A DNA stretch of 30,529 nucleotides, from assembly GCF_051486985.1 (NCBI RefSeq), contig NZ_JAHVDV010000043.1, forward strand, positions 1 to 30,529, in the 5' to 3' direction. Positions 7,309 through 14,325 of this stretch are shown one piece after another. Under the pieces are notes generated by a model. It was not told the DNA's origin. It saw only the letters and a list, made by a program, of their open reading frames with translations, and did not search any database. Origin of the DNA: CBFFRJ01 sp051486985. GTDB lineage: Bacteria; Pseudomonadota; Gammaproteobacteria; Enterobacterales; Enterobacteriaceae. The position numbers and the translations under genes were made by a program. The first letter of the stretch is position 1; every line of letters begins with the position of its first letter.

Positions 7309-8576
7309 GTCGAATTAAAAATGTGCGCGGGCGTCGCGTGTGGGACTCCCGCGGCTGGCCTACGGTCGAAGTGGAAGTGCAGCTGGAAAACGGCATCGTC
7401 GGCCGTGGCATGGCACCGGCAGGCGCGTCCTGCGGGATGCACGAAGCAGTGGAGTTGCGGGATGGCGGTAATGCCCTGTCAGGTAAAGATGTTCAAAAAG
7501 CGCTGCGCAACATTAAAAATGAAATCGCCCCTGCGCTTACTGGCACCGATGTTAACGACCAGCAGCTGATTGACAGCATCCTGATTGAACTCGACGGCAC
7601 CGGTACTTTCTCCCGTCTGGGGGGGAACGCCGCTGTCGCCTGTTCGATGGCGGCCCTGTATGCCGCGGCCAACAATGCCCATCTGCCGCTGTGGAAGTAC
7701 CTGGCAGGGGACAACAACGTGGCGCTGCCGCTGCCGCAAATCCAGATATTCGGCGGCGGCGCCCATGCGGGCCGCCGCATCGATATTCAGGATCTGATGG
7801 TAATTGCCAACGGCGCCACCTCTTTTGAGCAAGCGCTGGTCATGACCGCCGAGGTCTACCATAGCGCCGGGCGCATCATGAAACAGCGCGGGCATTTAAG
7901 TGGCGTGGCGGATGAAGGCGGCTGGTGGCCGGAATTCACCAGTAATGAAGAGGCGCTGGATACCCTGGTAAAAGCCATTGAGGGCGCGGGCTACACGCCG
8001 GGTCAGGATGTCTCTATTGCGCTGGATATTGCCGCTTCTGAATTTGGTAAAGCGGGCCGTTACCGTCTGGCGCTGGAATCGACGGAATACGATTCGGACG
8101 GTATGTGTGACCTGCTGCTCGGCTGGCTCGATCGCTACCCTATTCTTTCGATTGAAGATCCGTTAGCGGAAGATGACGAAGCCGGACTCATTGCCTTCAC
8201 AAAAGCCGCCGGTTCGAAAGTGCAGATTGTCGGTGACGATTATTTCGTGACCAGTGGTGATCGCGTAAAAGCGGCTGCACAGTCAGGTGCCTGTAACGCC
8301 GTGTTATTAAAAGCCAACCAGGCCGGAACCATTACGCAGTTACGCACGGCCTTCATGGAAGCGCAAAAAGCCGGTTATGGCACGATTGTTTCAGCCCGTT
8401 CTGGCGAAACCGAAGACAATATTATTGTGCATCTCGCCGTTGGGCTAAATGCAGGGCAATTAAAAGTAGGTTCAATGACTCGTGCCGAGCGCACCTCTAA
8501 ATGGAATGAAGCGATACGTCTGGAAGACAGTAATGCGCTGGAATATTTTGGCGTAAAGGCTCTGGATTATAAATAA
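7305..8576 (+). CDS. Enolase paralogue with altered active site
   Basis: This 423-residue enolase-family protein is not the housekeeping eno. Compared with E. coli enolase from memory, the Mg2+ ligands (Asp241, Glu284, Asp311), the general base Lys336, Glu204, Lys387 and the Arg365-Ser366 pair are kept. The substrate-contacting His of the ISHRSGETED motif is Ala364 (VSARSGETED). The Glu of DIQEFM is Asp163, GGEHA is GGAHA, and the catalytic loop SGAST is AGASC (residues 39-43). It should still abstract a proton next to a carboxylate and eliminate water, but probably from a different phosphorylated hydroxyacid than 2-phosphoglycerate. The ATG at 7305 has AAGGAGA 7 bases upstream and overlaps the kinase stop. 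Non-catalytic or ordinary enolase activity cannot be excluded. Confidence 0.9.
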   Translation: MSRIKNVRGRRVWDSRGWPTVEVEVQLENGIVGRGMAPAGASCGMHEAVELRDGGNALSGKDVQKALRNIKNEIAPALTGTDVNDQQLIDSILIELDGTGTFSRLGGNAAVACSMAALYAAANNAHLPLWKYLAGDNNVALPLPQIQIFGGGAHAGRRIDIQDLMVIANGATSFEQALVMTAEVYHSAGRIMKQRGHLSGVADEGGWWPEFTSNEEALDTLVKAIEGAGYTPGQDVSIALDIAASEFGKAGRYRLALESTEYDSDGMCDLLLGWLDRYPILSIEDPLAEDDEAGLIAFTKAAGSKVQIVGDDYFVTSGDRVKAAAQSGACNAVLLKANQAGTITQLRTAFMEAQKAGYGTIVSARSGETEDNIIVHLAVGLNAGQLKVGSMTRAERTSKWNEAIRLEDSNALEYFGVKALDYK

Positions 8577-8612
8577 CGCTTTAAAAGATTTGTATTTTTA
8601 TCCCTTATTATT

Positions 8613-8723
8613 TCGCGTTGCATAAAGGCGGCAAGCGCGTGAGCGCCCAAAAGCTTACTGAAGTCAGTCACTGGGGTGAACGAACGCACCAGTGCATATG
8701 CAGCCTGAAGTATGACGGGTATA
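8613..8723. repeat. ERIC-like element (imperfect)
   Basis: The right half matches the enterobacterial repetitive intergenic consensus well: CAGTCACTGGGGTGAACG around 8665-8682 (the ERIC2-primer region) and GAAGTATGACGGGTATA at 8707-8723 (right terminus). The AGCTTACTGAAG core at 8651-8662 is also recognisable. The left half is degenerate and seems to lack its TATACCCGTCAT terminus. It lies between the enolase paralogue and the transporter, inside the presumed operon, so it would be transcribed and fold in the mRNA. Confidence 0.8.
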
Positions 8724-8851
8724 TCCGCTTAGCGGAACAGGCGTTATCTCCGGGCCCTACACCTGAATTTTCAATGTCTGTTCTGGTTGTATGAGTTTTT
8801 TCAAAAATTATCCATTCGCCTTACGGGTAAACATAATTTAAGGAGATTCAA

Positions 8852-10162
8852 ATGACCGAAACCAGCGCCGAGGTAGTCCCTGCGGCCAAACATAAAATGC
8901 AGGTGAAACCCATCATTCAGGTGGGTGCGGGTAATGCTCTGGAAATTTATGACTTTATGGTATATGGCTATTATGCCCGTTATATTTCACAGGCCTATTT
9001 CCCGTCAGATAATGAATATGTTTCGTTAATGCTCACCCTGATGACATTTGCCTTAGGTTTCTTCGCCCGTCCGTTCGGGGCGATCATCCTTGGGGCCTAT
9101 ACCGACCGCCACGGACGCAGAAAAGGGTTAATTATGGCCCTGGCACTGATGTCGGTGGGTATTCTCTGCGTGGCGTTAACCCCTACCTACGCCTCTATTG
9201 GCATGGCGGCACCGGTTATCGTCATATTAGGTCGCTTGCTACAGGGCTTCTCCGCAGGTGCTGAACTGGGTGGCGTGGTGGTCTATCTGGCAGAAATTTC
9301 GCCGCCAAATCGCCGCGCTTTCTATACCTGCTGGCAGGTAGGTTCCCAACAGTTTGCGGTCATGGCCGCCTCCCTTATCGGCCTGGTCCTGCTTTATACC
9401 CTGAGCACGGATGAGCTGCATGACTGGGGCTGGCGTATTCCGCTGCTGATTGGTTGTGCGGTGATCCCGTTGATGTTCTGGCTGCGCTCTAATTTGCAGG
9501 AAACTGAAGTCTTTGCGAAGAAGAAGACCACGCCGAGCGTCAAAGAGATCTGTAGCAGCCTCGTCTCCGGCTGGCGCATCATTCTGACCTGCATGGGGAT
9601 GGTGGCGATGGCAACCGTCACCGCCCAGACGGTCACCACCTATGCGCCCACCTTTATCAAGAGTCTGAACCTTGGCGAGCACGTTGGCTTTATTACGCTG
9701 TTCTTTGTTGGTTTGTCGATTCTGCTGTGGCTGCCTGTCACCGCAATGATTGCCGACCGCGTTAACCGCAGAACCATGTTGATTGTGGTGACGCTCACCG
9801 GGGCTATCACCGCCTGGCCGTTGCTCTCCTGGCTTGCGGCGGACCCGACCGTGTTCAAATTTGTGGTCTTTGAACTGTGGTTCTCGTTTATGTATGCCTG
9901 CTACAGCTCCGTTCAGGTGGCGGCGATGGTGGAACTGGTGCCCGCGCATGCACGTACTGCAGGTTACTCCTTTGCCCAGGCCGTTGCTGCCGCTGTCCTC
10001 GGCGGGCTGACCCCGGCCATTTGTACCTGGCTGAACCATACCTTCAGCAGTAATGCGATGGTGGGCGTATGGCTTGGCTTTAACGCCGTCCTGAGTTTGT
10101 TAGCGGTATTAACCCTCGACCATAAACAGACAGCAATAAATCAGACCAAACAATTACATTAA
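8852..10162 (+). CDS. MHS-family (MFS) carboxylate:proton symporter
   Basis: This 436-residue inner-membrane transporter has about 12 membrane segments and belongs to the metabolite:H+ symporter branch of the major facilitator superfamily, like the citrate, tricarballylate, shikimate and alpha-ketoglutarate permeases. Diagnostic parts are VGAGNALEIYDFMVYGYYA near residue 25, the loop GAYTDRHGRRKGL near 82, and LGRLLQGFSAGAELGG near 125. It probably imports the organic acid degraded by the flanking enzymes. AAGGAG lies 7 bases or so before the ATG. The ERIC-like element separates it from the enolase gene, but all genes are co-oriented with no terminator seen between them. Confidence 0.9.
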   Translation: MTETSAEVVPAAKHKMQVKPIIQVGAGNALEIYDFMVYGYYARYISQAYFPSDNEYVSLMLTLMTFALGFFARPFGAIILGAYTDRHGRRKGLIMALALMSVGILCVALTPTYASIGMAAPVIVILGRLLQGFSAGAELGGVVVYLAEISPPNRRAFYTCWQVGSQQFAVMAASLIGLVLLYTLSTDELHDWGWRIPLLIGCAVIPLMFWLRSNLQETEVFAKKKTTPSVKEICSSLVSGWRIILTCMGMVAMATVTAQTVTTYAPTFIKSLNLGEHVGFITLFFVGLSILLWLPVTAMIADRVNRRTMLIVVTLTGAITAWPLLSWLAADPTVFKFVVFELWFSFMYACYSSVQVAAMVELVPAHARTAGYSFAQAVAAAVLGGLTPAICTWLNHTFSSNAMVGVWLGFNAVLSLLAVLTLDHKQTAINQTKQLH

Positions 10163-10178
10163 GTAATTGATGACCTGA

Positions 10179-10211
10179 CAGCAGTACATCGATTAGGTTG
10201 ATGTACTGCTG
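10179..10211 (+). promoter_or_regulatory. Perfect 12-bp intercistronic hairpin
   Basis: CAGCAGTACATC (10179-10190) and GATGTACTGCTG (10200-10211) form a perfect stem around a 9-base loop. No T-run follows, so it is not a normal intrinsic terminator. It ends 15 bases before the ribosome site of the dehydrogenase gene and could stabilise or process the mRNA, lower downstream expression, or bind a protein as DNA. Confidence 0.6.
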
Positions 10212-10235
10212 CAATAACACTGGAACAGGAAAATG

Positions 10236-11195
10236 ATGAAAATTGTTATTTTAGATGGTGGTGTACTTAATCCTGGCGATCTGTCGTGGGAGAAACTTCA
10301 GCAACTGGGTGAAATAACCGTTTACGACACATCTGAACCCAGCCAGGTGGTCGAAAGAATCGGCGACGCGGATATTGCCATTATTAATAAAGTCGTATTA
10401 ACCGAAAAAGAATTTAGCCAGTGTCCGAACCTGAAATTTATTGGTGTAACGGCAACCGGCTATAACGTCATTGATTTAGCGGCTGCCAGCAAACATGGCG
10501 TCATTATCTCCAACGTGCCCACTTACGGCACCTCAACCGTCGCCCAGTTTACTACCGCACTGATGCTGGAACTCTGCAACCAGGTCGGCCTGCACGATAC
10601 CGATGTACATGCGGGCGGCTGGGGTAAAAAACCCGATTTCTGTTACTGGCTGAAACCGATGCTGGAAGTGGCGGGTAAAAACGTCGGCATCATTGGCTAT
10701 GGGCGCATCGGCCAGGCCTTTGGCGTGGTGGCCCAGGCGCTGGGTATGAACGTACTGGCCTATGACGAGTACCAGAACAGCGCGCTGGAAAACGACCGGG
10801 TGCGCTATGTCAGCCTCGACACCCTTTACGCCGAAGCGGATGTGATTAGCCTGCACTGCCTGCTGACGCCGAAAACCCAGGGCATGATCAATGCCGTGGC
10901 CCTGAGCAAAATGAAGAAATCGGCCCTGCTGCTTAATGCCTCTCGCGGCGATCTGGTGAACGAAGCCGACCTTGCCGCAGCGCTGAATAACGGCGTTATT
11001 GCTGGTGCTGCCGTCGATGTGCTCTCCAAAGAACCGCCGGTGCCTGATAACCCGTTGTTAACGGCCAAAAATTGCATCATTACACCGCACATTGCCTGGG
11101 CCTCCGTTGAAGCACGTGGACGCATTCTGGACACCACGGTCGATAACGTAAAAGCGTTTATTGATGGCAAACCGCAGAACCGGGTCGGTAATTAA
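10236..11195 (+). CDS. NAD-dependent D-2-hydroxyacid dehydrogenase
   Basis: This 319-residue cytoplasmic oxidoreductase of the D-isomer-specific 2-hydroxyacid dehydrogenase family resembles hydroxypyruvate/glycerate dehydrogenases. The dinucleotide motif GYGRIGQ is at 154-160, and Asp177 at the end of the next strand favours NAD over NADP. The catalytic triad is Arg237 (NASRGDLV), Glu266 (SKEPP) and His285 (TPHIAWAS). ATG 10236 is preferred over 10233 because CAGGA is 5 bases upstream of the former and only 2 from the latter. It may oxidise the incoming hydroxyacid, or reduce the aldehyde or keto product of the aldolase step. The substrate cannot be told from sequence. Confidence 0.9.
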   Translation: MKIVILDGGVLNPGDLSWEKLQQLGEITVYDTSEPSQVVERIGDADIAIINKVVLTEKEFSQCPNLKFIGVTATGYNVIDLAAASKHGVIISNVPTYGTSTVAQFTTALMLELCNQVGLHDTDVHAGGWGKKPDFCYWLKPMLEVAGKNVGIIGYGRIGQAFGVVAQALGMNVLAYDEYQNSALENDRVRYVSLDTLYAEADVISLHCLLTPKTQGMINAVALSKMKKSALLLNASRGDLVNEADLAAALNNGVIAGAAVDVLSKEPPVPDNPLLTAKNCIITPHIAWASVEARGRILDTTVDNVKAFIDGKPQNRVGN

Positions 11196-11225
11196 CAGAA
11201 CAAACTCAGACAGACAGAGACAAAT

Positions 11226-12008
11226 ATGCAAAACAACATCATTAAAGCGGCGGATTTGCTGCGCCAGGCCTGGGATAACAACGAAGCCGGTAACCCTATC
11301 CGCGATCTGGTCGACAGTACGGATCTTGATACTGCCTACATGATTCAGAACTACAACGACCGCCTCTGGCAGGCCAGGGGTCGCCGCCGGGTGGGGCGCA
11401 AGCTGGGTCTGACCAACAAAGCGGTACAGCAACAGTTTGGTATCTCTGATCCCTGCTACGGCACCATTTATGCCGATATGGTACTGATTGACGGGGCTGA
11501 AATTACCAAACCGGTGGTGAGCGACCAGCGTGTCGAGACGGAAATAGCGGTGGTGCTGAAAAAAGATCTGACGCAAACCGCGCACACCATCCTCGATATT
11601 ATCGACGCCGTTGACTATCTCCTGCCGGCCTTTGAAATCTGCGACAGCCGCGTAACAGGCTGGGACGTGACGTCGTGCGATTTTGTCGCCGATAACGCCG
11701 CTGCCTGCCTGGTGGTGCTGGGCACCCGTCCGGTTTATCTCGCCGACTGCGATATTACCCGTAGCGAAATGGTCACCCGACGCGGCGATGAAGTGGTGTC
11801 ACAGGGTAAAGCGACCGCTATTCTCGGCCACCCGCTGCATGCCCTGAAGTGGCTCGCGGACGACCTGGTGCGCACTGGCAACCCCCTGCGCGCCGGTGAG
11901 TTTGTCATTACCGGTGCGATAGGTCCGGCCGTTTCGGCCAAACCGGGCGATGCGTTTGACGCGGAAATCACCGGACTCGGGCTGATAAGCACACGCTTTG
12001 CCGGATAA
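11226..12008 (+). CDS. MhpD/HpaH-type 2-keto-4-enoate hydratase family protein
   Basis: This 260-residue member of the FAH-related hydratase/decarboxylase family includes 2-hydroxypenta-2,4-dienoate hydratase and 2-oxohept-3-enedioate hydratase. Recognisable motifs are VGRKLGLTNKA near residue 56, RVETEIAVVL near 101 with metal-binding acidic residues, EICDSRV near 136, and a GAIGPAVSAKPGD stretch near residue 229. These enzymes use a divalent metal to add water to, or decarboxylate, an enolic 2-keto acid, often producing a 4-hydroxy-2-keto acid. That is the substrate type of the HpaI-like aldolase encoded next, a classic pairing in meta-cleavage and homoprotocatechuate pathways. No ring-cleavage enzyme is present here, so the input must arise differently. 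Confidence 0.85.
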   Translation: MQNNIIKAADLLRQAWDNNEAGNPIRDLVDSTDLDTAYMIQNYNDRLWQARGRRRVGRKLGLTNKAVQQQFGISDPCYGTIYADMVLIDGAEITKPVVSDQRVETEIAVVLKKDLTQTAHTILDIIDAVDYLLPAFEICDSRVTGWDVTSCDFVADNAAACLVVLGTRPVYLADCDITRSEMVTRRGDEVVSQGKATAILGHPLHALKWLADDLVRTGNPLRAGEFVITGAIGPAVSAKPGDAFDAEITGLGLISTRFAG

Positions 12009-12051
12009 AAGGGCCACTCCTGTTAAGTCCCCTCACTTAAAGGACAGAATG

Positions 12052-12816
12052 ATGGAACTCGCCAAAAATCATTTTAAACACGCCATTAAAAATAACACCC
12101 TGCAGTTGGGTCTCTGGACACAGCTTGGCAGCTACGTTGCCGCAGAGCTCCTTTCCGGCTGCGGTTACGACTTTATTGGCCTTGATGCTGAACATGGCCC
12201 AAGTGAGTACATCGAGATTTACTCTCAGCTCCAGGCCTGTGCTGCCGGCGGGCCGACCCAGCCGGTGGTGCGGGTGCCGAATCACGATATTTCGTTAATC
12301 AAGCGGTATCTCGACGCAGGGGTGAATACGCTGATGGTGCCGCAGGTGGATACCGTTGAACAGGCGAAAGCGCTGGTGGCCGCTGTGCGTTATCCGCCAC
12401 ACGGCGTACGCGGGTATTGCGGGGCCCCACGCGCCTCCGGTTTTGGTCGCATCAAAAATTACGCCACCACCTGTGACGAAGAGATCTGCCTGATTGTGAT
12501 GCCGGAAACGACCCTGGCGCTGGAGAATATCGACGCGATGGCGGCCATTGATGGTATTGACGCTTTCTTCATTGGCCCGGGCGATCTCGCGGCAAGCCTG
12601 GGCTACATCGGTCAACCGATGCACCCGGAGGTGGTGAAGGTGATCGAAGAGACCGGCAGACGGGTGAGAGCGGCCGGAAAAGCGGCCGGCATTTTATGTA
12701 CTGATGAAGCCCAGACCCGTCGCTACATCGAGCTGGGCTTCCGGATGGTTGCCATCGGATCTGACCAGGGGTTACTGACTAAAGGTGCGGAACAGCTCCT
12801 GGCGACATTCAGATAG
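12052..12816 (+). CDS. HpcH/HpaI-family class II 2-keto-acid aldolase
   Basis: This 254-residue metal-dependent aldolase cleaves 2-keto-3-deoxy or 4-hydroxy-2-keto acids to pyruvate (or a close relative) plus an aldehyde. Active-site residues are His48 (LDAEHGP), Arg74 (VRVPNHD), the metal ligands Glu152 (MPET) and Asp178 (GPGDLAASLG), and a GVRGYCG stretch near 117 as in GarL/HpaI. Length is usual for the family (about 256-262). ATG 12052 is chosen over 12049 because AAGGA (12040-12044) is 7 bases before it. A TTAAGT/ACTTAA hairpin (12023-12040) touches the ribosome site. As the last gene before a strong terminator, it likely performs the final carbon-carbon cleavage. Confidence 0.9.
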   Translation: MELAKNHFKHAIKNNTLQLGLWTQLGSYVAAELLSGCGYDFIGLDAEHGPSEYIEIYSQLQACAAGGPTQPVVRVPNHDISLIKRYLDAGVNTLMVPQVDTVEQAKALVAAVRYPPHGVRGYCGAPRASGFGRIKNYATTCDEEICLIVMPETTLALENIDAMAAIDGIDAFFIGPGDLAASLGYIGQPMHPEVVKVIEETGRRVRAAGKAAGILCTDEAQTRRYIELGFRMVAIGSDQGLLTKGAEQLLATFR

Positions 12817-12852
12817 TTTCCCGAAGCTTGTGTATCAATTGGATTTACCTTT

Positions 12853-12884
12853 CCGGATGCGCCCTGTGGCCCATCCGGTTTTTT
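12853..12884 (+). terminator. Intrinsic terminator of the catabolic operon
   Basis: CCGGATG (12853-12859) pairs with CATCCGG (12872-12878), with an inner GCC/GGC extension and CTGT loop, and is followed by TTTTTT (12879-12884). The T-run overlaps the stop codon of the convergent LacI-family gene, so the two transcription units meet tail to tail. Confidence 0.85.
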
Positions 12885-13911
12885 ACGGGCCTGGGCGAAA
12901 GGCTTTGGTCGAACCGCCCGGCACCAGCTGCGGCGTAAAGCGCTGGCTTTCCGTGCTGGCATAAAATTGCCGGGGAGAGAGCGGTGTGTCCTGGTTCATC
13001 AGCCTGTCGATAATGCTGATACAGGCGTCGGAAACCTGTTTTTCCGGCAAAGAGATAGAGGTCAGTTTCACCTCCAGCAAGCTGCCCCACGAGACGTCAC
13101 CGTAAGCCACCAGCGAGAGATCGTCAGGTATTGAGATATCCATCTCTTTTGCAGCAAGCAGAATACTCATGGCGTAGCGCGGGCTGCCCAGCACCAGGGC
13201 GCTGGGGGGTGCTGCCGAGCGCATGATACGCCGGAAGGCATCGCCACCAAACTCTGCCTGCGGCGGCCCGACTTTAATAATGTCCTCAAGCGCCTGCTGC
13301 TGCGCCGGGGTGAAGTTTTGCAAAAAGCCCTGCAAGCGCTCCGCTCCCGTGCTCAACTGCTGGGCAGAGCCAATGTAGCCAATACGCGTATGACCCAGTT
13401 CCTGTAAATGCCTGACCGCAAGGCTAATACCGTAGCGCTCATCGATAGCAATGACCGGCGTCGGCAGGTTATCGTGATGACGCAGAAGCTGAACGGCATT
13501 GGTGCGCATCACAAGCTCCTGTGTTTCCGGCAAGGGGTCAGCGGTAGGGGCGAAAATAATGCCGTCCACCCGCGCCGTCATCAGTCGCAGCAGCGCGGCG
13601 TGTTCCATTTCAGGCCTGTCACCGCTGATGCTGAGCATCATCTGCCAGGCGCGTTCTGCCGCAACGTGGGCGATGGCATTGGTAATAGTGATAAAGAAGT
13701 CGTTCTGAATATCAGGAATGACCAGGCCAAAGGCGCCGGTACTGGCATTTCTTAGCGCACGGGCAGCGCTGTTGGGGATATAGCCATACTCTCTGGCGGC
13801 CTGCAACACGCTGTTTTTGGTCGCCTGACTGATGGCAGGATGATCGTTTAATGCACGCGAGACCGTGGTATGCGATAAGCCTAATATTGCAGCCAATTTT
13901 TTTATTGTCAC
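12883..13911 (-). CDS. LacI-family transcriptional regulator
   Basis: This 342-residue protein has an N-terminal LacI helix-turn-helix (residues 2-25, KLAAILGLSHTTVSRALN), the hinge region near residues 45-55, and a periplasmic-binding-protein-like effector domain (about 60-325, FGLVIPDIQNDFF onward). It starts at GTG 13911 with AAGGTGA upstream; an earlier GTG hits an immediate stop. It is convergent with the kinase-to-aldolase operon and divergent from the FAD-oxidase/GT8 pair, so it could control either or both. The CG-centred palindrome at 6238-6255 is the best candidate operator. The effector is probably the sugar-acid-like substrate or an intermediate. Confidence 0.9.
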   Translation of the reverse strand: MTIKKLAAILGLSHTTVSRALNDHPAISQATKNSVLQAAREYGYIPNSAARALRNASTGAFGLVIPDIQNDFFITITNAIAHVAAERAWQMMLSISGDRPEMEHAALLRLMTARVDGIIFAPTADPLPETQELVMRTNAVQLLRHHDNLPTPVIAIDERYGISLAVRHLQELGHTRIGYIGSAQQLSTGAERLQGFLQNFTPAQQQALEDIIKVGPPQAEFGGDAFRRIMRSAAPPSALVLGSPRYAMSILLAAKEMDISIPDDLSLVAYGDVSWGSLLEVKLTSISLPEKQVSDACISIIDRLMNQDTPLSPRQFYASTESQRFTPQLVPGGSTKAFRPGP

Positions 13912-14325
13912 TGCGTCACCTTATTGTCGTCCTGACCTGACCACCGCCATTTACGGCAAGCCGGGAAGTATAATTATAATCCTGAATCAATATTGTTGTG
14001 AGGATGCATAAAATATATTGTGCAAAAGCCATATTAGCAGGTTCTTATATCTGGCACTATCAATTTACAACCCTGACAATGTTTTGAATTAATCTGAGCA
14101 GGTGCAAATTTATAACTATCTTATCTTGCCAGTACCCATTTTATTATTAAGTGAAAGGCCGTAGTGCGAAAGCATGAATTAATCCTTTACCCCCTCATGA
14201 CTATTTTTTCCCTATCCTTCGCCTCTTCTCCTCCTTTACCCTGAAAAATCAATGCGACATCCGTCACGCTTTTACATCCGGGACTATGCTGTAAACTGGA
14301 TCAGTTTTTGTCAGAGGAGTTGTTC
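13912..14325. promoter_or_regulatory. Divergent promoter region between the LacI-family gene and the FAD oxidase
   Basis: About 410 bases without a gene. The part next to the regulator (13960-14060) is AT-rich, with TATAATTATAAT around 13970-13980 as a possible -10 area for either strand. No -35/-10 pair with good spacing, and no clear CG-centred operator palindrome, was found by eye. The part just before the oxidase is C/T-rich. Confidence 0.4.

Noticed and set aside
14281..14325. Sigma-70 promoter TTTACA / TAAACT for the FAD oxidase
   Set aside because: Spacing is only 15 bases and both elements are weak; not strong enough to list.
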